Under the pieces are notes generated by a model that did no database searches, was not told where the DNA came from, and worked only from the letters and a program-made list of their open reading frames with translations. The translations under genes were made by a program, and so were the position numbers. Positions 12,601 through 24,444 of a stretch of 64,000 nt of DNA are shown here, one piece after another. Every line of letters begins with the position of its first letter. Positions within the stretch are counted from its first letter, which is position 1. The DNA comes from Cucumis sativus (Eukaryota; Streptophyta; Magnoliopsida; Cucurbitales; Cucurbitaceae). The DNA lies in assembly GCF_000004075.3 (NCBI RefSeq), contig NC_026660.2, positions 11,904,001 through 11,968,000 on the forward strand, in the 5' to 3' direction.

Positions 12601-13446
12601 CCTACTCTTAAAATCTTCTCGCAAAATTAGCAGAAGCTACAACCAAATCATTAAATGGGGTACCTGGCATTGTAATTGAGTCTTAACCACATCAAGCGGC
12701 GTTGTAACAAACGCAGCTGAAGCTCCAGCAACAGCTCCAGCCGTCGCATGAACAACCCACTGTTCATCATTTACACTTTCTGGCGAAACCTCCATCAAAC
12801 CTCTCTTTGCAGCTTCATAAGTAGCAAAATGCACAGCAGTAAATGGTGCATTCATCAACACGGTAGTTCTGTATGATGCATAAAATGCTTTAAACCCCTC
12901 ATCTCTAAGAACCTTTTTGATACAATCCAAAACTCCCTTGTAGGGATTATTACTCAACTGCAGCCGCTGTTTAACCATATCCATCGGTGTAAACACAGCA
13001 TCACTCGCCACCGTTGCACAGACCCCAGAAGCAGCATGAGCAAGAGAATTATTAGGATCCCCACCAGAGAAAAACTTCTTACAATTCTCGTAAACTGTAA
13101 AATACACAGCATGTGCTGGTCCAGCTCCAAGACCCATAGCACCAATACCACGATAAAACCCAGCAGGTCCCTCTGACTTCAAAATTGACCGAAGGGCTTG
13201 TCGAACTCCAACAGATTTAATTGGACAAGAGCCAAGTGCTTGCATATGGGTCTTGACGGTATCAATGGGGAACATAGCCATATGTTCAGCAGAACCAGCG
13301 ATTGAACCGGCAATCATGAACTGCCAGAACCGAAGACCATCATGAGCTGATACCACAATCTCGGGATGGAAATCTGGAGGCGACGGTACCGGACGAAAAT
13401 CCGGACTTTGGAACTTAGTCGTGGCTTCGGTCGCCTCGGTAGCCAT
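9675..13446 (-). CDS. Mitoferrin-like mitochondrial iron carrier (SLC25 family), two exons
   Basis: Exon 1 is 13446-12664 (261 codons) and exon 2 is 9887-9675 (70 codons plus stop); the junction is CAG|GTACC ... CCACAG|GGT in phase 0, giving 331 residues. Three carrier repeats show the SLC25 signature: PIDTVK at residues 60-65, PMDMVK at 154-159 and PLDVVK at 250-255. The final exon reads on into RGWVPRMLFHAPAAAICWS, typical of mitoferrins. The family moves iron across the inner mitochondrial membrane for Fe-S cluster and heme synthesis. The length is close to plant MIT1/MIT2 (about 330, from memory). The start is the first ATG of the long frame and is followed by the polar N-terminus usual for the family. 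The 2776-bp intron carries a sense LINE fragment and a SINE-like fragment. Site II motifs lie about 430-520 bp upstream. Another SLC25 transporter is possible but less likely. Confidence 0.93.
10425..11435 (-). mobile_element. L1-type LINE reverse transcriptase fragment in the mitoferrin intron
   Basis: Read on the minus strand the segment gives, in order, the RT landmarks KKGDARKVGDYRPISLIP (about 11425-11370), RGDPLSPFLFVIIMDCFS (about 11055-11000), the active-site FVDD box (LLFVDDTILF, about 10915-10885), GLPLF with SFWNPIIEKIEKRLP (about 10710-10640), and SLPTYYLSLHKIPSKV to FLWKGG (10570-10450). These are typical of plant L1 ORF2. The pieces lie in different frames with stops, so the copy is dead. 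No endonuclease domain, 5' end or poly(A) tail is seen, so it is a truncated internal fragment. It has the same orientation as the host gene. Confidence 0.85.
12300..12455 (-). mobile_element. tRNA-derived SINE-like fragment
   Basis: On the minus strand an A-box-like TGGCCAAGG (12434-12426) is followed about 50 nt later by a B-box-like TATTCGAATCC (12378-12367), and then by non-tRNA sequence ending about ...ggacagaccttaagctagg. No cloverleaf can be drawn, which rules out a working tRNA gene. The two internal Pol III boxes with an unrelated tail are what a plant SINE shows. The borders and any target-site duplication are not clear. It could instead be an old tRNA pseudogene. Confidence 0.4.
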
Positions 13447-13874
13447 TGAAATACGAAACCCAAGTTCAAAATCCGCAGAATTTTTTTTTAAAAAAAAACC
13501 TAGAATTCAACTAAGCATTAACAACGATGAGTTGGGATTGGGGTCATAAACCAACCCAATTTCCAACAAAATGGGAGGAAATCAGATTAACCGCGTCTTC
13601 ATCCAAAAGGCCAAGAAGGTAAACGAAACGATGATATTGAGTTTCTGGAAATGCTTAGCGGGTCGAGGGAAGAAGAAGAAGAAGAAGTTAGTAGATTATG
13701 GTGTTGGTGGTAGCTTTGACAAGTCATTAGGGTTACAGCAATTAGGGCTTTGTATAGTTTGACAGAAACGTATTAAACTGAAAGTATTGTGTTTGATAAT
13801 TATTCTGAATTTGCCGTCAGGCGATCTTTCTTGAAGAAGGCGGTTGTTATGGACTCCTTTCAAGCCACCGTCAA

Positions 13875-13964
13875 GGCCCATATTCCGTAATGAGGCCCAC
13901 TAACTCACAATTCGGCTCTTTACATTCACTTTCCTGCCATTGAGGCCCATTGATACAATGGGCC
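13875..13964 (-). promoter_or_regulatory. Cluster of four site II motifs upstream of the mitoferrin gene
   Basis: GGCCCA occurs at 13875-13880, 13894-13899 and 13944-13949, and its complement TGGGCC at 13959-13964, all within 90 bp and about 430-520 bp upstream of the carrier ATG. Site II elements (TGGGCC/T) bind TCP factors and are frequent in promoters of plant nuclear genes for mitochondrial and ribosomal proteins (established knowledge). Assignment to this gene is inference from position. Confidence 0.5.
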
Positions 13965-16505
13965 TAATTGGAAGGTAAGTGTCTCTATAATGGAATCCCA
14001 CGTGTTAATATTTCTCTTTCTTTAGAAAAATAAAAAAGAAATATATCTCTTAATACTTCTAATTCTTATGTTTTAATGGCAAATTAACCCTGATTAAGGT
14101 ATACATATCTAGGCCTAGTATACCTAAACTAATATAATATTTGTATTATAAACTTCAATATTTCATCCATGGCCATTTAGTTCAATACTTTTAAATATTT
14201 AATCGAATACTAACACTTTTAAATATTTAATCTCTAAACTATGAATACTAACTCAAACACTAAGTAGCTATATTAAGTACGAATTAGAAGTCTAAAATCA
14301 ACTATAGTAAACAACGTTTAAAAGCTTTCTTATTTGTTACAACATTTACTATTTGTCACAATCTTTACCGTTTTACATTCATTACTATTTTATTGTTTGT
14401 TACAATTTTTATTATTTCATTATCAAACTAAAGTAATTTACACATCAAACACATGTTATTATGATCCAAACAAAAATAATCTATCCATGTAAAAAAACTA
14501 TGATAAGATTTTCTTTTTAAAAAATACAAAAGTTGTTTATAACTTTTTTTTTTCAATTGTTATTATTTTGTAATTGAAATAGTAATTGAGGCTTTAATCG
14601 GCATGAATCAAACAACTCATACTATTATTATCAGGTTGTGTAAACATAGCCAACCATTTTCAAAACCGATAGGTACATTCGTAGACATATATACCTACGC
14701 AATAATAATAATAGTTCATTGAAAACACATACCTACTCTCTTCCAAATTTGACCAACTACACCTGCAACCACATATCTCATTCACTAATAAATACTACAA
14801 AAACATCATCAAGTTTGGCCTACAAAAACTACATTGTTACATCACTCATCAAACCTAAAATTTGTATTATAAATTTTAAACCTTGTATTTATTCTTTCTT
14901 CATATTGTATAAACCCAATGTAGTGTTATTTTCAAATTTAAATTTTTTGTACTTTAAAAGCCCGGCCATTTTTAACACTATTGCTTAAATTGAAAAAAAG
15001 ATATACAGCATAGATAAAAGACTAATAAGTTATGAGTTTTAGATCAATGAGAATGATTTTTTTTATAAGTATCAATAACATCTCGAATGAAATAAATTGA
15101 AATTTTGGACATCGACATTGACTTATTATTATTAGGACATTTGTGCTAATTTTATATATCTGATATATTTCTAGCATATTTCAAAAGTATAATTATTTAA
15201 TAAATTTTTCGAGAATTATAATTAGTTGTTTTTCTAAATAAATAATTAAATTTAAATAAAAATATATTATTGAAATAATCTATACTACATATAAAAGGGT
15301 TTGTAGATAGAAACCGTCTAAACATTTTGCACATCTTACTTTTAACAATAATATTATTGGTAATTTTTGTCAATTTTAAAATTTTGTTAAATAAAAACTC
15401 ATAAGATATTTGTGAAGTCACATGAGTTATGAGTTATTAAGTTAATTAATAATTAAAATCCAAATACATTAATTAGATGTTAATTACACTTTATTCTTTT
15501 AAATTCCAAAATTCTTTTAGCTTATGAGATTTTCATTCATTTTAAAAAAAATGATTTTCATTCCATTTTTTTAACATTACAAAATCATCTACATACTATA
15601 TTAATTAGACATTTCACATCAATAATAAATAATTTTTTTACATCTAAGATCTCTTCTTATTATACAAATTTGGACTAATTGAAAAATATCATTCTATCAA
15701 GTATGCAATGATGACAATGATATAGAAATATGAGAATGTTTGAGGTCACGCCAGTAGAGCATCAAGTCACGTACAAGCAAGATGAAGAGGTGAATCTATA
15801 ATTTCTTTTTATTGTATTTCATAATCGTGGTTGTCTTAAAAAAAAGATAATTAATAACTTATTAGTATAAAAAAGATTATTAGCAATAGGTAAAAAACAT
15901 ATCCAAATACTTCCAACAAACTTTTCTTCCACTACCACAATTTTTTTTTACAACTCTAAACAACTTTATAAAAATAATAAATAAATAAATATGATAATTT
16001 TTGTTTGAAAAAATTATTTTAAATTTTTAATAAAACATTGACATTTGACGTGGATAACACGTGTTGTTATTATTACAAATAAAGAAGACACATTTTTTCC
16101 TTCAATCATAAGATCCACGATATGCTATTATGGTAAGCACATTTTACATATTTAGATCAAAAGCATACTTAACTACAAACACAATAATTAAAAACTGAAA
16201 AATAGTTATTTGACATCCACGTGCCACTTTGTTATTTTATGGAAGTGACGTAAAGTTTTGAGTCACAAATCTACATTTAAATTAGTTGGAAGACTAATTT
16301 ATTAATTACATGGGAGAGAAAAAGTTAAAATTATTAAGAATCAAATATTATTTATTTATTTATTTATATATAGAGATTTATATTATAATGATTGTAATTG
16401 AAAAAGTTGGGTCGGCTTTTAAAAACCCATCAAAAACCCTTCCCTCTCCGACATTCCACATTTCAGTGTGGATCTCTCTCTCACTCTCCCTCTCCCTCTC
16501 CAGTA
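13965..16505. other. Intergenic region between the divergent mitoferrin and GH17 genes
   Basis: About 2.5 kb of AT-rich DNA with no frame that resembles a gene. A TATA-like tttatatatag at about 16364-16374 lies 130 bp upstream of the GH17 start codon and is followed by a CT-rich leader (ctctctctcactctccctctc) just before the ATG. Confidence 0.55.
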
Positions 16506-19180
16506 ATGCCTCCGACTCTTTCCCTCATTCTCTTCTTCTTCTTCCTCTTCCTTAATCTCTCCGCCTTAACCTTTTCTCCCGTCTCCGCCCTCGGCTTCAA
16601 CTGGGGAACCTCCGCGTCCCACCCTCTTTCTCCTTTCAAGGTTGTCCAACTCTTGAACTCCAACAACATCACCAAAATCAAGCTCCTCGATCCCAATCCC
16701 CTCGTCCTCCAGGCCTTATCTGCCTCCACTCTTCAACTCACCATCGCCATTCCCAATCCCATGCTCAAACTCCTAAACTCTTCCCGAAAAGCTGCCGAAA
16801 GTTGGGTCCACGATAATGTCACTAGGTATCTCTCCGGCGGTACAGGCGGTGTTCGAATCGAGTACGCTTCTTTAACTCCTTCTCTTTCTCTTAATCAACT
16901 AATTCATTCTCATTTAGAGATTAAACGTCGTATTCACTATTAGTTCGCATGGCTGTTAACAGTGCTTCAACTAACGACTGAATTTATTACAAACAGTTTC
17001 CTGCCCAATTTCAAAGCCTGCATAATCAATGACCGTAGATATCAGGAATAGGTTAGCACTATTGATACGAAGTACATAATGCTGGCCCATTTTCATTTTG
17101 GGAAGAACAAATCTTTTGCAACTATAATTTAATTCAGCTAGAGATCTTGCACTAACAAATGAATTTTACACCCTAAATTTGGAAAGGGTGTCTCGAACAA
17201 TTTCAATGATGGTGTTGATGTTCCCTGTGCAATTAATGCTATAACCTATAGACAATAATACCTATACCGAATTGTTATGTATTAAAGAAACTCCATAATT
17301 TCACATGTTTGGTGATTTACTTATGCTCTGTTCTGTGGTGGGTGCATGGCTGAATTAGAAAAAATTTTGTGTAGCATTTTTCATGCGATGTGCTTGGAAA
17401 TGGAAGGCTCTATTGGATATGATGAGGGTGCCCGGATGCACCTTCTGATCGGCTAATCCTATTAATATTGTACTTTGTACTTCATTTTTACTACATTAAT
17501 GAAATCTTTGTTTCCGTTTCAAAAAATGAAGAAAAAAAAAAGAAAGCTGTATACAAACTGTCTCGAACCATTTTTTTTTTATATAATGGATGCCTCTGTC
17601 AAACAAATTTACTCTAAATCTAGACATGAAGTAGGTTACATAGTGGCAGGGCAAGATGGTAGTCGAGGGTACATTTTTGGGGTCTGTCGCTTGTTAGGAG
17701 CAAGGAACTACCAACTGTTTTCCGTTTTCCCACTCTTAGAAGATGAATTTCTAGGACAACGTTCTGATGTTGTCGTGGCTGCCAACTGTTCCCTCTTCCT
17801 CTTTACTATAGTGTTGTTAGAACAAACTATTGCTTGATTTGCTTAGCAATATTTGAGTAACGATTCAGTCAGTTCTAGTCAGCTAAGTGAGAACTAATAA
17901 ATTGTTGGATGAGTGTAGGTATTAGATTCGTGACTGGTGAGTCATCTCATGTTAGCAAATGATTTCTATCTCTCTAGGAAACTTTGAAGAAGCACCAAAG
18001 TCTTTAATATCCATTTGATTGGAATGTCCATTCACTTTCTCTCTGATGTTTGCTATTATGCTTCAGGTATATTGCAGTTGGAGATGAACCATTTCTTCTA
18101 AGTTATGGGGACGAGTATTATCCGTATGTCATGGGAGCAGTTGCCAACATTCAGGCAGCTATAACCAAGGTGAACTTGGAGAGCAGGATAAAAGTTGTTG
18201 TCCCATGCAGTTACGACGCATTCCTGTCTGAATCTGGCCTTCCTTCAAAGGGACATTTCCGACCTGAATTGAATAAAACAATGATTCAGCTCCTGACATT
18301 TCTTACTGCACACAGATCACCGTTCTTTGCATCCATTTCCCCATTTTTAAGTTTCCTTCAAAACAAAAATATTTCTCTGGACTTTGCCCTCTTCAAGGAA
18401 ACAGCACGCCCCCATAACGATAGCCATAGAACTTACAAAAACAGCTTTGAGTTGAGTTATGATACCTTAGTTGCATCTTTATCAAAGATTGGATTTTCGA
18501 CAGTGGATATCGTTGTGGAACAGGTTGGATGGCCTACTGATGGAGCAGACAATGCTAACTCATCAACAGCTGAAACCTTTATGAAAGGTTTGCTGGATTA
18601 CCTCCATAGCAGATCAGGGTCCCCCCTTAGACCTCGACGTCCACCTCTTGAAACCTATATCTTAAGCCTATTAGATGAAGATCGGAGAAATATATCCACT
18701 GGACCATTTGAGAGACACTGGGGAGTGTTCACTTTTGATGGCCAAGCAAAGTACCACCTTAACTTTGGTCAGAGAACAAAAAATCTTGTGAATGCTCAAA
18801 ATGTAGAATACCTCTCCCCCAAGTGGTGTGTTCTCAACAACAACAAAGACTTATCTAATGCAAGTGCTCGTGCTTTAGAGGCATGTTCTGTCGCTGACTG
18901 CACTGCGCTTGCTCCTGGTGCATCTTGCTCCAATATTGGTTGGCCTGGTAATATCTCTTATGCATTCAATAGCTACTATCAACAAAATGATCAAAGACCA
19001 GAAAGTTGTGACTTTCAAGGGTTGGCTTTGATCACAACCATCGATCCATCAAACAACAACTGCAGATTTCCCGTCCAAATTCGAACCTCGAATTCACAAT
19101 CACTCGATGCTTCCTTCCTTCTAAAGGCAATCCCATTATCAGCAGTCTTTTGGTTATCTCAAATTGTTTATCTACAATAG
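16506..19180 (+). CDS. GH17 (beta-1,3-glucanase family) protein with X8 domain, probably GPI-anchored
   Basis: Exon 1 is 16506-16861 and exon 2 is 18067-19180; the split codon GA|G (phase 2) gives ...GVRIEYIAVGDEPF, and the protein has 489 residues. I start at 16506 rather than the in-frame ATG at 16398 because it begins a clean signal peptide (hydrophobic run to about residue 28, then LGFNWGT, the usual GH17 mature start). The GH17 barrel spans about 29-350. An X8/CBM43 domain with six cysteines follows at about 372-455 and the C-terminus is hydrophobic (about 465-489), as in GPI-anchored members acting at the cell wall or plasmodesmata. Catalytic motifs are unusual: VGDE (acid/base Glu126) instead of VGNE, and VEQVGWP (residues 269-275), where the nucleophile Glu is normally two residues before GWP and Gln is found. 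Hydrolytic activity is therefore doubtful; a binding or structural role is possible. The 1.2-kb intron contains nothing recognised. Confidence 0.92.
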
Positions 19181-22100
19181 AGCAATGGGGATGCACTCCA
19201 TTTTGAAAATGAGTCGTTTTCCGAGTTTGGTAAAGCTCTAGATTTCTTGGTATGTTTCCTTTCTCCATTATGTTTCCAATTCAAGTGGGGAAAAGTAAGC
19301 ATGTTTTCCAATGTATATCTAAAATGTGAAGCTAACCTATGTGTAATGTTTGAGATTGGAGAGACTAACATGAACCCTTTTGTTATTATTGTCTAACAAA
19401 AACACATTCCCATTTACTTCCTTACATGGCCTCATTTTTCCCTGCTTTGACTATAATATCATCGACAAGATTTTGTTAAGATCACTATCATTGGACTTTG
19501 GAATTCAACTGTCTGTTTGTTCAAACAGCTCAATTTCTGGGTTTCTGCTGATTTAAATAGAAACCACTTCTCGAGAAAAGAATCATCTATAAATGTGTGT
19601 ATTGAAGCTTGCAGCAGCAGTTTTCAATTCCTATGAAACCAAGAACGTGTGTTTTGAGGGGAGTGATTTAGTTACAATTGATTTTGTAAAATTGCTTTCT
19701 TTATGTTTGGTAATTGATTTTCTATAATGATGTTTGATACTAAAAGTGATTATAAAACTATAAAATTATTAAAAATGATATTTTGGGTATTTCAAAAACT
19801 ATATAAAATAAGAGGGTGATTTTCAGTTAATCATCCTTTCACGATCATAAGAGAGTCATGCTTCAAAAATCAATTTTACGTAATTTCTTATTTTTCTAAA
19901 ATCACTTTCTTTAGATTGTCAAACACCATATTTTTGTGCAAAAATGATCACTATTAAATACACTCTTGGTCAAATTAAAAAAATATAAACAACTCTAAAA
20001 CTTGAAGTAGTGTTTAAAAGCTCGTTTTTCTAAAAATAAAAAATAAGACCTAAATCTAAGGCTTGGTTGAGCCAAGGATCATTTGGTTTTCTAAGAGTAC
20101 TTATAAAAGTTAACCTTCACCTATAAATTTGTTTGCTTTCTTACGTGTAATTCACTCTTGAGGGATGATTTCAACAATTTTTTTAGAGTAGATTTTTAAA
20201 TTACATTTTTGTTTTTGAAATTTGACCAAAAAAAATATTTATTTAAGAGAGATAAAAACTATAGTAAAGAGTTCATTCATCCGTTAAATCAAGATACAAA
20301 CATGTTAGTAACTAAAATTAAATTAAAGAGGTATGTAAATACAAGTGTCAAAAGTATGCAATTAGAACCAAATTAAAGAGGTATGTGGTTAGAATAAATT
20401 GATGGGGAAATCAAGCTTTAAAAGCATTTAATTGGAATATATTTGGTTGAAATTCTTCAAATCAATAATTCTTTTTTCCTTTTTTTACATTTAAACATGC
20501 TATTTCTTTCCCATTTTTGTAGGTTTTCATCAACCAATATCATATGTTCAATGAATTTGTTGTGCTCTTGCTTTATTTAGTTTTTTTTTTTTTTTTCAAT
20601 TTTAAATATGAGTTTAGGTGAATGTTTGTTCATAAAGAAGAAGCGTCAACAATTTTTGTAATAGGACCAATTTTACATTCTTCTTTCTATGTTTACTTTT
20701 TATATATTATTATTCAAAAGTATTGTTTTTCCCTACTTTTTTTTTTATAAAGTCACTTAAAAAAATCGGAAGAGAGTAAAAATGGTAAGTTAATACCAAA
20801 TCACAAGTTCATATACACACGTGCATATATAACAAACCCAACAATGAAGGTGTTCAAGTTCCTCTTAACTTGACTGTAAATCTACATGTGGTTTCACTTA
20901 GAAAAATGTGTTTTGAATCCTTCAACTACTTACTATACTATAATTGAATATTAAAATTTAGTAGCAGTTGAAAATATAACAAAATTCAAACTCAAAGAGT
21001 CGTGAGGAGTGGTGCTTTAGAAATTCACGACATCCCACATTTCACTACTTCATTCTTTGTTCCAACGAACTTTTGTATAAGTAATAAATTTATATTAATG
21101 TAATTCAAATATGTAACGGTTAGATGATAATATAATTAAGTTTATCTTAGTCTATCATCTTTAAGTCATTTGATAAATCGATGATTTAAAGAAAGTATCC
21201 AAGTATACTCGGTAGTATAGAAACTAAGTTATTAGTAAGAAAGTTTGAGATTTGTTATAAATGTTAGTATATGATTTGAAGGTTTAAAGAATAGTTGGCC
21301 AATATTTCAAATTCAATGGTTAAGGTCTTTTTCTCTTTGGGGAAACTTTGCAAATAGTAAGTAAATAATTAAAATACTCAATTCATTTTACTTTTCTTTA
21401 TTGTGTTTATTTCATAATTGTCAATTGGAGATAAAAGAAGAATATTTGATTTTTTTTCTCTCTGTTTTTTTTTCTTTTTGTACTATTGATAGTCTTAATC
21501 CCATTAATCATTAGTCTTTTTTTTATTATAAAAAAGCAAAATATATAGACATGTTTAAATCCATTTTTTAATTAATTTTTTTAATAAAGATACGAGAATT
21601 TTAACACCGACCTTGCATATATTAAGATAATACATGTCAATTACTATAGATGAATGAAATAACAACGATCATATTTTAATTTTACAAATATATCGACAAA
21701 CATTTTTCAAAACAAAGATAATTATCAATTTTATTTATATTAATAATTTGGTTGATTTTAGTTTCAAATTATATTATTAATGTATTTCTCTATCCATTCA
21801 AATTAGTGTGATAGTCTTGTTTTTTGTTTTAAATATTGTATGAGTATTTTCAGATTATTAATCATGTCGAATCTTTCGACTTACCGATATATATGATAAT
21901 TTAGGTTTTCAGCCTAACATTAATTTGACACGGTAATAATAGAATAGAAATACGTAAAATACGTTTAAAAGGGCTTTCGTTAGTACCAAGGCATCTAAAA
22001 GTAGAAACAAAATGTGGAAAAAATGTATGGGAGGAGAAGAGTCGTTAGATATGCACAATAACATTTCACTATTTATTTCTTGATTTTAACTTAGTATAAT

Positions 22101-23438
22101 CACATGCTACCCATTTTGAGACTCAATTCCATGGCCTTTTTTGCATCTCTTTTTGGCTGTCTATCTATATATTCAATCGTCAAATGCATGAACTTATCAT
22201 TTTTATTCATTTATTCAACCTGTAATTTTGTATATGATTTTAAAAATAAATAAAGTAAATAGTGAATATGTTAGGGAAAAAAAAACAAGCAGTGTGCATT
22301 AAAAATTGAAAGGGAAAGTTAATGTATGAAACTAATTTGGTTCAACAATTGTATTTCTTTGTGGGGAGGAGGTTTTGCAATAGTGTAATTTAGATGTTTA
22401 GAATTTTATATTAATTTGGATGTTAGCTTCATGGATGAACACAATTAGTTGCAAAGTTCAATATGGTTAAGTAAGTTTGAGGCCAAAAGTTTCTAACCTC
22501 ATTACCTCATCTCATGTCGTATTAAAAAGAGAAAAATAAATGTAATGTAATAATAGCATACCATATAATATTTAAATGATTGTATTTTTCAAAATGGTTT
22601 CCATGATAACAATTAAATCTATTTATGACATATCATATGTCTATCATGATATAGATAGTATAGATAGTTGTTTACCACGATCAATCGTAAATAGATCGTG
22701 ATATTTTATTATATTTTTGTAAATAGCTCTATTTTGATTTAATTTTGAATGTTTTAAAATAGCTTTATTCATCTATTTTATTATATTTTTGTAAATAGCT
22801 CTATTATGATGGATGAAAGTATATTAAGTTATATATCATCTAATACTACATAGTTTTGCATTTTCATAAATGTCATGTCATTATATTATGCAAACCGTGG
22901 AGAAAAACAAATGAACCTATCAGTTTTAATGGGAACCTCGATTTTAAAATTTAATACCTAGAATCATAAGTTTATGAGTTTAGTATCCATTTAGTCCATA
23001 AACTTAAAATAATTTTACATTGGTATACAAATATAATAAAATATCATAATTTATCTATGATAAGTTAAAGTAGATCACTATTATTTGTATTTATCTATAT
23101 CTCAAATTAACGTAGAAAATTTGGCGACACTATTTTTATATATTTAAAAAATATAGATAAAAAAACTACAATTTTACAAATAAGAAAAGTAAATTAAAAA
23201 AAAAAAAAAAGTGCATTCACATCCACACCGTCACATGGTTCCCCATTGGTTAGTCAAAACCAGCCCTAATATCCATTGAATTTCAATCAAATCTTGAAAT
23301 GTCCATACTACCCTTGCCCACTTTTGGTTCTCTACTTTCTTAAATGTGTACACAAAGAAACTTTAACTTTTCAAAAGAAAAGAATTAGTCTAATAATTTC
23401 AATTTGATTGAAATCATCATCACATGCCCTCGTTTCCC
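19181..23438. other. 4.3 kb AT-rich intergenic region
   Basis: No frame of interest on either strand. The first few hundred bases should hold the 3' UTR of the GH17 gene. The rest is AT-rich with T and A runs (for example about 20580-20597) and the direct repeat listed separately at 22703-22805. Confidence 0.55.
22703..22805. repeat. Perfect 31-bp direct repeat, 72 bp apart
   Basis: The 31-bp sequence attttattatatttttgtaa + atagctctatt occurs at 22703-22733 and again, identical, at 22775-22805. The preceding 100 bp hold tatcatgatatagatag-type words like those at 3.0-3.9 kb, so this may be another member of the same dispersed repeat. Confidence 0.8.
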
Positions 23439-23447
23439 TATATATAA
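23439..23447 (+). promoter_or_regulatory. TATA box of the LOB-domain gene
   Basis: tatatataa in a ccc-tatatataaac context, about 150 bp upstream of the ATG at 23594 and followed by a CT-rich leader. Position and sequence fit a plant TATA box; no transcript data are available. Confidence 0.55.
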
Positions 23448-23593
23448 ACTCACTAATGGGGTTCTCTCTTTTTCCATCTTTTGGATTCCCTCTTCAACAA
23501 CTCTCCAAATCCAAACCCATTACTCTTAATCATTTCCCTTGCCTTCTCTTCTTCTTTTAGTATTCAAGAACACAATATTATTGTGTATTAAGG

Positions 23594-24444
23594 ATGGGAG
23601 TCGGTTCATCACCCTGCGCCTCTTGTAAATTGCTACGACGACGGTGTGCAAAAGACTGCATTTTTGCTCCTTATTTCCCTCCTCATGACCCTCTCAAGTT
23701 CGCCATTGTTCATAAGATCTTTGGTGCCAGCAATGTTAGCAAAATGTTGCAGGTGATCTCTTCTTCTTCAATCTTCTTAATTATCACTTTTTATTTTTTA
23801 CTTCAATTTGGTAGTCTCCATTACATATTCGAACATCCAACGTCTTAGCCATTCTAGATGTACAATGACTCGTTGGTGTTTACGATATGGATTTTGTTTC
23901 AAGCTTTTAGGTCAACCAAATTTAAGATGGTAATAGAATAGTTACAATGATCGATCATTGTGTTCAAACGCAATTCGTTATTTAAGAGCTTAACAATTGA
24001 ACTTGCATTGAATGGTAGTAGAGCTATAACAATTATTGTATTAAATAATTTTTTTTCCAAAATATTTTTGGTTTATTTGAAAAAAATTTTGAATGTGATT
24101 TTTGTATTTATTAGGAGGTTCCAGTAGATCAAAGAGCAGATGCAGTGAGTAGTATGGTATATGAAGCGAGTGCGAGAATGCAAGATCCAGTGTATGGTTG
24201 TGTAGGAAAAATCTTGTTTTTGCAAAACGAAGTGTCTCAATTAGAAATTCAACTAGGGGCAGCTCGAGCGGAGATTTTGATGTTACAAATGCGACAACAA
24301 CAAGAAGCCTCGATAACATTTCCGATGACGACAACCCAAATGGATCAAGATGAACAAAATCTTATGATTCTCTCAAATGCCGATTCTTCTAATTCCTTCC
24401 ATGTTTTTCAAGCAGCAGATGATCATTACCCTTTATGGACTTGA
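23594..24444 (+). CDS. LOB-domain (AS2-like) transcription factor, class I, LBD12-like
   Basis: Exon 1 is 23594-23752 (53 codons, ends CAG|GTGATC) and exon 2 is 24115-24444 (begins ...ttag|GAGGTTCC), phase 0, 162 residues. The LOB domain is complete: the zinc-finger-like C-block CASCKLLRRRCAKDC (residues 8-22, CX2CX6CX3C), the GAS block with FGASNVSKML (residues 43-52), DPVYGCVG, and a leucine-zipper-like LX6LX3LX6(I/L) in LQNEVSQLEIQLGAARAEIL. The intron after ...MLQ is where class I LBD genes are usually interrupted. These are plant-specific nuclear DNA-binding proteins that set organ boundaries and meristem-linked development. The N-terminus and C-block resemble Arabidopsis LBD12/ASL5, and the neighbourhood supports that (see findings). 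The variable C-terminus ends in PLWT. Confidence 0.95.

Noticed and set aside
17475-17837. 120-codon plus-strand frame inside the GH17 intron
   Set aside because: No recognisable family and the flanking exons splice cleanly without it.
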